From the NCBI RefSeq assembly GCF_030813055.1, contig NZ_JAUSTW010000007.1:1-64000 (forward strand): DNA of 64,000 nt. The letters are read 5' to 3'. The position numbers and the translations under genes are program-made. A model generated the notes under the pieces. It did no database searches. It was not told the DNA's origin and saw only the letters and a program-made list of their open reading frames with translations. This document shows positions 15,584 to 24,348 of the stretch, piece by piece. Numbering within the stretch: the stretch's first letter is position 1; every line of letters starts with the position of its first letter. This DNA is from Neobacillus ginsengisoli. GTDB taxonomy: Bacteria; Bacillota; Bacilli; Bacillales_B; DSM-18226.

Positions 15584-16882
15584 TTAAATAATAAATCCCA
15601 GCCTTTTCGCTTCATATGTCAATTCCTCACGAAACTTTGGATGAGCAATATTGATTAATTCCTTTGATCGTTGTGAAATACTTTTTCCTCGTAACTCGGC
15701 AACACCATATTCAGTTACGATCCGATCGACATCATTTTTGGAAGTCGTAACTACTGATCCAGGAGTGAGACAAGGGTGAATTCTTGAGATAGAACCGTCT
15801 TTTGTCGTTGAATGCAAGCAAATAAAACCTTTTCCCTTTTTAGCAAGACGAGCTCCTAGAGCAAAATCCACTTGTCCCCCACTTGAACTATAATATTTAC
15901 CACCAATTGTTTCCGACGCACATTGGCCAAAGAAATCGACCTCTGTTGTTGCATTGATGGAAATCATTTTGTCCTCTTTTGCTATTTCCCGTGGATCATT
16001 AACCACTTCAACAGGAAGAAATTCAACACCAGTATTTTCGTGAATAAACTCATATAACTTTTTAGTTCCTAATGCAAAAGTTGCGACTATTTTTCCAGGA
16101 TATGTTTTTTTCTCGATTCCATTTACAATTCCCGCTTCTACTAAGTTAACCACTCCGTCAGACAATAATTCTGTGTGTATCCCGAGGTTTTTATGGTTAT
16201 TTAACAAACTTATGACTGCATTTGGAATTGCTCCAATGCCGGATTGAATTGTAGATCCATCCGCGATTTGCTCCGTAATAAAAGATGCTATGCGTTGATC
16301 TATTTCCGTAATAAAAGGCGGAGAAAATTCATGTAAAGGATAATCAACAGGAATATACCCTTCTATTTGACTAATATGGATCTGATTGGCTCCAAAAGTT
16401 CGCGGCATTTGTTGATTAACTTCTAAGAAAAAAGGAACTTTCCCTATAAAAGAAGCGACATAATCTGCTTGGGTACCTAAGGAGAAGAACCCATGTTCAT
16501 CCATCAGAGATGCACAGGATAAAACCAGAGAAGTCTTCGTCGATTCACGCAATAGACGTGGAACTTCATGAAAGTGATTTGGAACAAGCTCACACTGTCC
16601 CTGTAAAAAAGCCTTTCGTGAAGCTTCGCTCAAAAAATAAGCAACATAGGACAGAGATGGTTTCATTCTTCCATGGATATACGAGCGTTCCTTTAATGCA
16701 TGCATTTGATGGATTCTAACATTTTGAAAGTGAACAGCATGTTCCTCTATTATATCCAATAATACTTTCGGTTCTCCATTAGCAATAGGAAGAATGAGAT
16801 CATCTCCATCCCGGATGAAAGATAACACATCTTTTGGATCTTTCTTTTTTATCTTCAACCATTGTTTAAATGAATTCTCCAT
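15584..16882 (-). CDS. Acetyl-CoA hydrolase/transferase family protein
   Basis: A 432-residue class I CoA-transferase/hydrolase of the AcH/Cat1 family (acetyl-CoA hydrolase, succinyl- or 4-hydroxybutyrate CoA-transferase). It shows the oxyanion-loop GIGAIPNAV, the catalytic glutamate in INATTEVDFFGQ, and the CoA-binding SSGGQVDFALGA plus TEYGVAELRGKS near the C-terminus. The CoA donor and acceptor cannot be told from sequence. It lies 21 bases downstream of the MaoC-type hydratase gene on the same strand, so the pair probably handles an acyl-CoA intermediate, for example in short-chain fatty-acid metabolism. Start by ATG after GAAAGGGGTTTGGG. Confidence 0.9.
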   Translation of the reverse strand: MENSFKQWLKIKKKDPKDVLSFIRDGDDLILPIANGEPKVLLDIIEEHAVHFQNVRIHQMHALKERSYIHGRMKPSLSYVAYFLSEASRKAFLQGQCELVPNHFHEVPRLLRESTKTSLVLSCASLMDEHGFFSLGTQADYVASFIGKVPFFLEVNQQMPRTFGANQIHISQIEGYIPVDYPLHEFSPPFITEIDQRIASFITEQIADGSTIQSGIGAIPNAVISLLNNHKNLGIHTELLSDGVVNLVEAGIVNGIEKKTYPGKIVATFALGTKKLYEFIHENTGVEFLPVEVVNDPREIAKEDKMISINATTEVDFFGQCASETIGGKYYSSSGGQVDFALGARLAKKGKGFICLHSTTKDGSISRIHPCLTPGSVVTTSKNDVDRIVTEYGVAELRGKSISQRSKELINIAHPKFREELTYEAKRLGFII

Positions 16883-16903
16883 CCCAAACCCCTTTCTGTC
16901 TTC

Positions 16904-17323
16904 TTAATATTTCTTCATTACCAGTGCTTCACCATCTACAACCATTTCCTCGCGCTGATTCCATATCTGTGTTTTTAATTTAATTAATTTCTTGTCATCC
17001 CGTTTTTCCACTACTTCTACGATTGCTTTAATGGTATCACCCATTTTTACAGGAGCTGTAAATGTAAAGTTTTGAGACAGATAGATCGAGTTTGGTCCAG
17101 GAAGCTTCATTCCAAGAACAGTGGAAATAAAACTCCCAGTTAAAAGGCCATGAGCAATTCTTTCCTTAAAAAAAGTTTTTTTAGCAAACTCCTCATCTAT
17201 GTGCATGGGGTTAAAATCACCTGTAAGCCCTGCAAATTGATAAATATCAAATTCAGAAATGGTTTTGGAAAAAACAGCACTATCTCCTATTTGAATATCC
17301 TCATATGCCAACTCTTTTTGCAT
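16904..17323 (-). CDS. MaoC-family (R)-specific enoyl-CoA hydratase-like protein
   Basis: A 139-residue single hot-dog domain with the hydratase-2 motif FAGLTGDFNPMHIDEEFA, in which the Asp and His of GDFNPMH are the catalytic pair, followed by IAHGLLTGSFIS. Homologues (PhaJ type) hydrate trans-2-enoyl-CoA to (R)-3-hydroxyacyl-CoA. ATG is preceded by GGAAAGGAG. It is the first gene of a two-gene unit with the acetyl-CoA hydrolase/transferase. Confidence 0.92.
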   Translation of the reverse strand: MQKELAYEDIQIGDSAVFSKTISEFDIYQFAGLTGDFNPMHIDEEFAKKTFFKERIAHGLLTGSFISTVLGMKLPGPNSIYLSQNFTFTAPVKMGDTIKAIVEVVEKRDDKKLIKLKTQIWNQREEMVVDGEALVMKKY

Positions 17324-17361
17324 TTTTGTACTCCTTTCCGTTCGTTATTAATGATAATCAG

Positions 17362-17460
17362 CTAAAATACTATAGCCAGCATCATAGCTGTTTCCAACGC
17401 TTTTTTGCTTAATTCAGAATTATCATAAGGAACCACAATTCTCGAACATACAGGAAACAT
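17362..17460 (-). pseudogene. Universal stress protein (UspA), N-terminal remnant
   Basis: An ATG at 17460 opens a 32-codon frame containing RIVVPYDNSELSKKALETAM, the first strand and helix of a UspA domain, and stops at 17362. The remaining ~110 residues are gone. The MaoC gene begins shortly downstream. The fragment suggests a deletion at this junction. Confidence 0.6.
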
Positions 17461-17592
17461 TTAATTCATCATCCTCCAATTAATCCCATATTCACTTTCA
17501 ATATACACCTAATAGTGGTTAATATCTGTGTAAAAATTGTGAATTTTTATTGCTGAATGGATAAACTTATTCCAAAAAAGTAGTAAACAAAA

Positions 17593-17617
17593 AGACAACC
17601 TTAAAAGCAGGTTGTCT
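17593..17617. terminator. Hairpin terminator
   Basis: A 9-bp perfect stem, AGACAACCT with AGGTTGTCT, preceded by AAAAA. Confidence 0.6.
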
Positions 17618-17833
17618 ATTCTAGTCTTTATTTCAAGCTTTAGAGATAATGTTCGTGAAACGCCTAATATTCTTGCGGTCGGAGCTGCGGCAGTCTTTTG
17701 ATCCCTCTCGTTTTACGGAGCAATTCATTTCTTTTTACATTGGGGAAGCTCATTACTTGGGCATTTCAAAGAAAGGTTTGTGCTTTCCGGAACACTAATC
17801 CTCTTGCATTTTTCGACCCGATTCGATGTTAAT

Positions 17834-18020
17834 CAAACGATTGATTAAATCAAACGCAAGCGCTTTTGAAAAGCGAACTATTGCTTATTTCCGAGAAAAT
17901 ATTTTGTCGAATTCCTCGTGCTAGTCCTCTGCTAATCTACCAAAACAAACAAAAAATTTACGTTTTTACAATCTATATGACTTTTTGACAAAAATCCTTA
18001 TTAATCAAACGTTTAATTAA
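17834..18020. promoter_or_regulatory. Pair of AATCAAACGTTTGATT-type palindromes
   Basis: TTAATCAAACGATTGATTAA at 17834-17853 and ATTAATCAAACGTTTAATTA near 18000-18019, about 167 bases apart. Two more copies occur at about 21885 and 51366. The form is that of a TetR-like operator; the binding protein is unknown. Confidence 0.45.
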
Positions 18021-18059
18021 GTTTGGCACCAACCCTCTACACATAAGGGTTTCACTCAT

Positions 18060-18983
18060 AAAAGAAGAAAGAAACTTGTCGAAGCATATCGCCTCACGAT
18101 ATGGTTATTACTTTTTTGTACTACTTCCATCAAGGAGTCTCAAATAGTGGTTATTATGCATATCTAAAAAGACCAAAACCACAAGTATTTACTAAAGACC
18201 GTAAGTTACTAACCAAGATAAAAAAGGCTTTTTCTCTTCACAAAGGAACCTATGGTGCTAAACGACTTGCAAAATATATATCTTCCAAAGGAACACTTGT
18301 TAACCATAAAAAAGTAGCTCGCATCATGAGAGAAGCAAACATCAAAGCAACCGTACGACGTCCAAAGACTACCAAAGAATCCAAGGGGAAGGCTGCTGGT
18401 TATAACTATGAAAACCTCCTAAATAGAGACTTCCAAGCTGCTCATCCAAATCATAAATGGGTGACAGATATAACTGAAGTTTTGGTGGAGGGCAAGAAGT
18501 ATTATATTTCAGCATTAATGGATTTATTTAACCGAGAATTGCTGGCCTTACAAGTTAGCTCCAGTCCAAATCAGGAGCTTATTAAAGCTACTATTGAAGC
18601 TGCTCAAAAAAGAAGAAAGTTAAAGTCATTAGAGGGCGTTCTGATCCATAGTGATCAGGGTAGCGTTTACCGCTCTTTCAAGCATATTAAACTGGCTAAA
18701 AAGTTAAAGTTCACTCCTAGCATGTCTCGTAAAGCAAACTGTTGGGATAACGCTGTTATTGAGAGTTTTTTTCTCAACTGAAAACAGAATTTCCTTGTTT
18801 CTATGAAGTAAATCTTCATTCTTTTCAGAAAGACTTAAAAAGCTTTTTTCGATATTACAACGAGAAACGAACCCAACATAAACTTGGATTCGTCTCTCCT
18901 AAAGATTACTATTTAAATTACCAAAAAATAGCTTAATGTCGTATTTTATAAGTGTCTATTTATCGGGGGCTTGACCACAGGCA
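18060..18983 (+). mobile_element. IS3-family (IS150-like) element, damaged
   Basis: An orfB transposase with a frameshift is preceded only by the last few codons of orfA (KLVEAYRLT around 18076-18102), so most of orfA and the left end are missing. The right end after the stop reads GTGTCTATTTATCGGGGGC then TTGACCA, which has the look of an IS3 terminal repeat. The element is not able to move by itself. Confidence 0.75.
18101..18936 (+). pseudogene. IS3-family OrfB transposase, frameshifted
   Basis: The first 226 codons hold the HTH_21 region (YGAKRLAKYI) and the rve integrase core with the DDE triad Asp123 (WVTDITE), Asp185 (HSDQGS) and Glu221 (NAVIESFF), at the DD(35)E spacing. Right after Glu221 a run of seven Ts lacks one base, so the frame stops. 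The continuation in the next frame (SQLKTEFPCFYEV ... LGFVSPKDYYLNYQ) runs to 18936. The N-terminus is also atypical because the orfA/orfB junction has been lost. Confidence 0.85.
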
Positions 18984-19071
18984 CAGAAATTATTATTGGG
19001 GATTCTAACACCGTTTTTCACAGTTGAAGATTCTCTATTGTTAATTCCGAAAAATTATCAAAGAAATCAAA

Positions 19072-19118
19072 AAAGACGTAAAACATAGACATGAAGAAAT
19101 TCTATGTTTTACGTCTTT
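19072..19118. terminator. Strong bidirectional terminator
   Basis: An 18-bp stem (AAAGACGTAAAACATAGA with its complement) and A/T-runs on both sides, 32 bases past the LCP gene's stop codon. Confidence 0.9.
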
Positions 19119-19149
19119 GTTATAGAAATGGAACTAGTTGTAAAGCCTC

Positions 19150-20109
19150 TTAACTCTGAAAATATTTGGCTATGATACTTTTCATTTGTTGTGGGTCAAT
19201 CACGATCTCATCGTTCTTTGCTTTTAGAATATCATCGTACATGCTTTCTCCAACCCCTTGGAGTTGTTCGTAATGTAGTTGTTTGTTAGGATCAATATCT
19301 TTCACTGCAAGGCCTAGACTCACCATATCCGACGTGGACATATTGGTACCAATCATATATTTTGATACGGAATTAACAAGTGAAGGCAGTTTTGGAATGT
19401 TACCTGGACTTAAAGCTTCTTTGGCAATCCCTTTTAAAGTCTCCAATTGAAGCTGTTGCCGTCCATAATCCCCATTTGCAACGGAATGACGCTCGCGGGC
19501 AAGAGCTAACACCATTTGACCGTCAAAGAAATGAGTACCGGCATTGATTACCTGATTGTTTATTTTTTCATCCGTTGGTACATTTATTTGGATGCCGCCC
19601 ATAGCATCTACCATTGATTGAAGGCCCTCAAAATTGGTTTCTACATAATAATTAATCGGCACTCCCGTTAATTCACTAATCGCTTGTACTGCCGCTTCTA
19701 TCCCTTGCTTAGGGCCTTTGTTAGCCTGCAAGATATACTGGACACTCGTTAGTTTTGTATAGCCATAACCATCTAAATGAACACGAGTATCACGCGGAAT
19801 GCTTACCGCGTTGATTTGTTTTTCCCCCAAATCAACATGCACCAGCATCATGGTATCGGAATGCCCAATCGTCTCACCTGGTCTTGCATCTGATCCCATT
19901 ATTAAAATGTTAAATCCAGGAGCACTCGCATTGCTTTGCTGTTGTGGCTTTCCTGGAGTCACTGTTTTCCCCGTAGAAACAACAGGAATGGTTTTAAAAT
20001 GATTCTGTGGCTGAAGCTGGTTGTATTCAAATCCAAGGACTGCTACTGTAACAATGATCATTCCTAAAAGGGTGTAACCAATAACTTTCCATTTACCAAT
20101 CTTTTTCAT
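19150..20109 (-). CDS. LytR-CpsA-Psr (LCP) family glycopolymer ligase
   Basis: A ~319-residue membrane-anchored enzyme. LCP proteins (TagT/U/V in B. subtilis) transfer undecaprenyl-linked teichoic acids or capsule onto peptidoglycan. After a short cytoplasmic tail and one membrane segment (about residues 7-27), the extracellular LCP domain shows the conserved LIMGSDAR, SDTMMLVHVD, ISIPRDTRV-like and RERHSVANGDYGRQQLQ stretches, with the arginines that hold the polyprenyl phosphate. I chose ATG 20109, which has GGAGGAATT upstream; an ATG five codons earlier overlaps that site. With the neighbouring O-antigen-ligase-like gene it probably attaches surface polymer made by the operon at 22-42 kb. 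Confidence 0.92.
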   Translation of the reverse strand: MKKIGKWKVIGYTLLGMIIVTVAVLGFEYNQLQPQNHFKTIPVVSTGKTVTPGKPQQQSNASAPGFNILIMGSDARPGETIGHSDTMMLVHVDLGEKQINAVSIPRDTRVHLDGYGYTKLTSVQYILQANKGPKQGIEAAVQAISELTGVPINYYVETNFEGLQSMVDAMGGIQINVPTDEKINNQVINAGTHFFDGQMVLALARERHSVANGDYGRQQLQLETLKGIAKEALSPGNIPKLPSLVNSVSKYMIGTNMSTSDMVSLGLAVKDIDPNKQLHYEQLQGVGESMYDDILKAKNDEIVIDPQQMKSIIAKYFQS

Positions 20110-20278
20110 AATTCCTCCGCTCATTTCTACTGAATTTAACTAGCTTCATAATATAAAATAGTTTACTACCATTTGCATATAAACATAGTTGAAGATAAAT
20201 CCATTTTGATAGGGAATGGTTCGTTTGTAGACTTGTAGTTTTAATCAAAGTTTTATTAAATACACTGACTACCGGAAT

Positions 20279-21592
20279 CTAAACTTTATCAGACTCTGAA
20301 GTCCTTCCCCTATTCTTGTTCACCACAAATCCTAAAAGAAGCCAAAAATAAGGAGCAACGGATATTACACTAATATTAAAGAATGCCTGAACCAAATATC
20401 CAAAGATTGCTGCAAGTAGACCATAGGAAAACAGTTGCTGGTGGGCATCCAATTCTAGCGCCGCTCGTCTAAACCCACTGAAAACAATGATAGATAGAAA
20501 AAGCAAGTAGACTAGTAATGCCGGCACTCCCATAGTAAGGGCAATTTGCATATAGTCATTGTTTTCATCGTAAATTTTCCCATCGCCTAGATACTTTTTC
20601 GCTTGGCTAGAATCTTTCGGATGAAAAACTTGTTCAAATGTATTTGGACCTGTTCCGAACCAAAAATGATTTTCAATAAGCGGCAGAGAGACCTGCCAAA
20701 TATACCAACGCGAGGCGCCTGCAGAGCCAGCATCTTCATTCTTGATGATCTTCTGAACGTCATTCGTAATGCTAACAGCACGAGAAACATTAGTTTGGTG
20801 GGAAATCAAATTAGAGAGTGTAAAGATTAGACAGAACGCAACAATCATCAAGGCCATCTTTTTTAATTGCTTCTTCCCCTTCCAAACAACCCACATTACA
20901 ATCATTAAAAAACCAATAGCTAAACCTAACCAAGCGCTCCTTGTTTCTGATTCGAGGAGTGCAATAAACTGTGTACAAAGAATGATAAAATAAAGGACAC
21001 TTCTCTTAACCTCATGTAACAAAAGGAAAGCAGTGAGGGTTAACGGAATGACCAAGGTTAGATAAGAACCAAAATAATCCGGGTTATCAAAAAAGGAAAA
21101 ACTCCTTCTACCAAACTTAAGGGCAGCATCCTGTGGCAAAAAGGCTAGATGATAAAACTGTAGAATGCTATATACAGAAGCAACTAGTGAACTAATAATA
21201 ATAACATGACAGAGCTTTTCCAGATGTCTCGAGCCTAAGCGAGTGGCCAAACTAAACAATATGAAATAAGACAGCATACTTAGTATTCCTTGGTGCTCTG
21301 TCCCATTCCCCACCAGAGAAATCTTCAAGGAGTGAAGTGTGGAACAACCTATCAAGAATAAAAATACAATCATGAGGATTTCCGAAGGGGTTAATTTCCA
21401 ACATGACCTTTTCCCCCATATCATCCCTCTCAAAAGGGCTAAAAGGCCTAACAGAAAAATGCTCCCCAAAAAATAAAAGGCTTTTCCATTCGCATAGTAA
21501 TAATTATCTCCCCATGGATAAATGAGAATGATATATAAATAAAAAAAAGTATACAATATGAAAATATTCGTCTTTTCTATCCAATTAATCAT
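20279..21592 (-). CDS. O-antigen ligase/polymerase family (WaaL/Wzy_C) membrane protein
   Basis: A ~437-residue polytopic membrane protein with about ten to twelve membrane segments and a large extracytoplasmic loop (around residues 265-345). The loop carries the Wzy_C-type residues, including ASRWYIWQVSLPLI and FGTGPNTFEQVF, like the GxGxxxF region of O-antigen ligases. In Gram-positive bacteria such proteins polymerise or transfer glycans and occasionally glycosylate proteins. The start at 21592 has GAGGAG four bases upstream; an in-frame ATG 34 codons earlier lacks a site. Its neighbour on the same strand is the LCP ligase. Confidence 0.85.
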   Translation of the reverse strand: MINWIEKTNIFILYTFFYLYIILIYPWGDNYYYANGKAFYFLGSIFLLGLLALLRGMIWGKRSCWKLTPSEILMIVFLFLIGCSTLHSLKISLVGNGTEHQGILSMLSYFILFSLATRLGSRHLEKLCHVIIISSLVASVYSILQFYHLAFLPQDAALKFGRRSFSFFDNPDYFGSYLTLVIPLTLTAFLLLHEVKRSVLYFIILCTQFIALLESETRSAWLGLAIGFLMIVMWVVWKGKKQLKKMALMIVAFCLIFTLSNLISHQTNVSRAVSITNDVQKIIKNEDAGSAGASRWYIWQVSLPLIENHFWFGTGPNTFEQVFHPKDSSQAKKYLGDGKIYDENNDYMQIALTMGVPALLVYLLFLSIIVFSGFRRAALELDAHQQLFSYGLLAAIFGYLVQAFFNISVISVAPYFWLLLGFVVNKNRGRTSESDKV

Positions 21593-21996
21593 AAATCTCC
21601 TCAAGCAATCTAATCTTATTGTTTTTCCAAGTATATAATGGGACGAAAATGCTTTAACAGTGAAAGCTATCTCTATAAAGAGTCTGAAAACCAAAACTAA
21701 TTAATGTTGGCAAGTGGTACATCTTGTTTGAGGTTTAGTGCATTTTTTGCTTGCCAAATTCAATTTTTCAGACCAAAGAGTAAAAATTTATACCAGCATT
21801 CTTAACTCTCTGACATAAATCATTTTAGTACTTCGCAATGGTAGTTAAAGTTACAACCCTTGCTGCGTTTCCCTTTTTTAATTAAATGTTTGATTGATTA
21901 ATACCTCAGTCCGATTCAAATTATTACCAAGAATTCGAGAGTGTTCTTAATTTTTTGCCCAAATCACAAAATGTGATGATGAGTCAAAAATAGATA
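21593..21996. other. Intergenic region between O-antigen ligase and capsule operon end
   Basis: It contains an AATTAAATGTTTGATTGATT copy of the recurrent palindrome (about 21885-21903) and an 8-bp inverted repeat TTGGCAAG/CTTGCCAA spaced by ~38 bases (21714-21767). No gene is seen. Confidence 0.4.
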
Positions 21997-22025
21997 GGAC
22001 CCTAGGCTTTTTAATCCAAGGGTCC
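21997..22025 (-). terminator. Terminator at the end of the capsule operon
   Basis: GGACCCT-N15-AGGGTCC; on the minus strand it is followed by TATCTATTTTT. It lies 64 bases past the capG stop. Confidence 0.75.
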
Positions 22026-22089
22026 CTCATATGTCTACTTTAGAGCTTACAATGTATAGATACTTTAAAAATTCATCTAAACCAAAAAA

Positions 22090-23217
22090 CTAATTCCTTC
22101 CCCAAACAGTTCTATTTACATAATCCGTATAAGATAATATTATTCTAAGCACCTTATCCGATACATTTGGCATACTGTAATCTGATATCTTTCTTAACGT
22201 ATCAATCTCTTGTATCTCTAATACCTCTAGCCCTTGTAATATTCTTTCTTTTTCTAAGCCTACCATCATTACTGATGCTTCTTCCATTGCCTCCGGTCTT
22301 TCATGGGCTTGTCTAATATTAAGTGCTCTAAATCCAAGAATGGATGATTCTTCACTGATTGTCCCACTATCACTTAGGACTGCTTTTGCTTTAACTTGCA
22401 ATTTTACATAATCATTAAATCCAAGTGGTTTCATTAAAGAAACATTTGAATTAAAGACTACACCCTTTTCATTAATCATTTTTCTAGTCCTAGGATGAGT
22501 ACTTACTATTACAGGAACTTTATATTTTTCAGCAATAGCATTTAAACTTTCTACTAAATTTAAAAAGTTAACATCCGAATTAATATTTTCTTCTCGATGA
22601 GCAGAAACAACAAAGTAATTGCCTTCAGATAAATTTAATCTATTTAATACATCAGACCTATCGATTTCTTCAATTTTAGAATTAATTACTTCGAACATAG
22701 GACTACCGGTTTTAATTATTCTATCCGCAGAGAGACCTTCTCTAAGTAAATATTCTCTAGCTATATCACTGTAGGTTAAGTTAATATCTGATATGTGATC
22801 AACTATTTTCCTATTAGTCTCTTCCGGTACCCTTTGGTCAAAACATCTATTTCCTGCTTCCATATGAAATATAGGAATATGTCTTTTTTTAGCCACCAGT
22901 GCACACAAACAGCTATTAGTATCACCTAGGACTAAAAATGCATCCGGCTTTACTTCTTCCATAATTGGGTCAATTTTAATAAGTATATTTCCAATAGTTT
23001 CGACTGCTGTTCCAACAGCAGCATTTAGGAAATAATCTGGTTTTTTTAGATTAAAGTCATTGAAGAACACTTCATTTAATTCATAGTCATAATTTTGACC
23101 AGTATGCACTAAAATATGCTCTATTGCTTCTGACTGATCTAATTTATTAATAACAGCAGATAACCTTATAATTTCTGGTCTTGTGCCTACCACTGTCATT
23201 ACTTTAAGTTTTTTCAT
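22090..23217 (-). CDS. capG: UDP-N-acetylglucosamine 2-epimerase family enzyme, CapG/FnlC (UDP-L-FucNAc formation)
   Basis: A 375-residue GT-B-fold 2-epimerase of the WecB family: GTRPEIIRLSAVINKL at the N-terminus, HTGQNYDYELNEVFF, and the C-terminal DSGTISEESSILGF that binds UDP. Next to CapE and CapF it is the third enzyme of the UDP-L-FucNAc pathway (CapG in S. aureus types 5/8, FnlC/WbjD elsewhere), epimerising UDP-N-acetyl-L-pneumosamine at C2. It is the last gene of the operon, five bases after capF, and is followed by a terminator. A generic WecB/MnaA role is less likely given the trio. Confidence 0.93.
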   Translation of the reverse strand: MKKLKVMTVVGTRPEIIRLSAVINKLDQSEAIEHILVHTGQNYDYELNEVFFNDFNLKKPDYFLNAAVGTAVETIGNILIKIDPIMEEVKPDAFLVLGDTNSCLCALVAKKRHIPIFHMEAGNRCFDQRVPEETNRKIVDHISDINLTYSDIAREYLLREGLSADRIIKTGSPMFEVINSKIEEIDRSDVLNRLNLSEGNYFVVSAHREENINSDVNFLNLVESLNAIAEKYKVPVIVSTHPRTRKMINEKGVVFNSNVSLMKPLGFNDYVKLQVKAKAVLSDSGTISEESSILGFRALNIRQAHERPEAMEEASVMMVGLEKERILQGLEVLEIQEIDTLRKISDYSMPNVSDKVLRIILSYTDYVNRTVWGRN

Positions 23218-23222
23218 CAGTC

Positions 23223-24332
23223 CTACACCTCCAAATAATACGTATCAGGCTTTCCAGGATCAAAGCACTCATTTACCCACATTACTGTAACTAGATCCTT
23301 CTCTCCTATATTGACTATGGAGTGAGTATATCCAGTAGGAATATCCACTACTTGTAACCTATCTCCATTTACTCTATATTCAATGATTTCTTCTGAATCT
23401 ATCTTTCTAAATCGAATTAATCCTTCTCCACTTACTACTAAGAACTTTTCATTCTTCGTATGATGCCAATGATTACCTTTTGTAATCCCTGGTTTGGATA
23501 CATTGATAGAGACTTGTCCTCTATCTAATGTTCTAATAAATTCTGTAAAAGATCCTCTGTGATCACAATTCATTTTCAGATCATATGAAAACTTATTTTC
23601 TGGTAAAAAACTTAAATAAGTGCTATAAAGCTTCTTTGTTAAAGCATCTTTCATATTAGGAATACTTAAATTCCCCCTACTATCTTTAAAGCTTTTTATT
23701 ACATTTGCTAAGTCACCAAGTTTAATTTTATGAGTTGTAGGTACAACACAATAATCATCTTGAATAGTTGGATGTCCCTCTAAAGCTCTTAAAAATTCTT
23801 CTAAAACATCATCTATATAACAAAGAGTTAGTTCAGCATCAGGATTGTTTATCTGAATATCCATGTCTCTAGCTATATTATGGCAATAAGTAGCCACTAC
23901 AGTGTTGTAATTAGGTCTGCTCCATTTTCCAAATAAGTTTGGCAATCTATAAATGTAAACTTTTACATCGGTTTCTTTATAATAATTTAATAATAAGTCT
24001 TCCCCTGCTTTTTTACTTCTCCCATAAGGATTATCTTTATCTGCTTGAATAGAGGAAGTAATAAGCACAGGGGCCTTATTGCCATGCTTCTTTAAAAGTT
24101 CTAGTAATTGAGAAGTTAAACCAAAATTACCCTCCATAAATTCGTTCACATCTTTAGGCCTGTTTACTCCTGCCAAATGAAATACAAAGTCACAATCTTT
24201 TGTATACTTTTCAAGTAATGAAGGGTCACTTTCTCTAGAAAATTCAAATATATCATTATACCCCTTATTTCTAAGCTCTGCGATAAGGTTTTTTCCTACA
24301 AAGCCTTTTGCTCCAGTAACAAGAATATTCAT
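23223..24332 (-). CDS. capF: Bifunctional epimerase/reductase CapF/FnlB (UDP-L-FucNAc pathway)
   Basis: A 369-residue two-domain protein. The N-terminal SDR reductase (about residues 1-240) has the Rossmann motif GAKGFVGKNLIAEL and YGRSKKAGEDL with Tyr-X3-Lys. The C-terminal cupin (about 250-369) includes KGNHWHHTKNEKFLV, where metal-binding histidines carry out the C3 epimerisation. This fusion is characteristic of CapF, which acts on the CapE product before CapG. ATG 24332 is preceded by AAGGTGG; the TTG just upstream is not needed. Confidence 0.93.
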   Translation of the reverse strand: MNILVTGAKGFVGKNLIAELRNKGYNDIFEFSRESDPSLLEKYTKDCDFVFHLAGVNRPKDVNEFMEGNFGLTSQLLELLKKHGNKAPVLITSSIQADKDNPYGRSKKAGEDLLLNYYKETDVKVYIYRLPNLFGKWSRPNYNTVVATYCHNIARDMDIQINNPDAELTLCYIDDVLEEFLRALEGHPTIQDDYCVVPTTHKIKLGDLANVIKSFKDSRGNLSIPNMKDALTKKLYSTYLSFLPENKFSYDLKMNCDHRGSFTEFIRTLDRGQVSINVSKPGITKGNHWHHTKNEKFLVVSGEGLIRFRKIDSEEIIEYRVNGDRLQVVDIPTGYTHSIVNIGEKDLVTVMWVNECFDPGKPDTYYLEV

Positions 24333-24348
24333 CAATTCATTCCACCTT

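Larger units (their letters stand above)
17461..18060. other. Gene-free stretch ahead of the IS3 remnant
   Basis: It contains a terminator hairpin at 17593-17617 (AGACAACCT-N7-AGGTTGTCT) and two palindromes of the AATCAAACGNTTGATT type (17834-17855 and 18001-18020). The plus strand at 17645-17860 is open apart from one TGA but matches no family I know. Confidence 0.45.
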
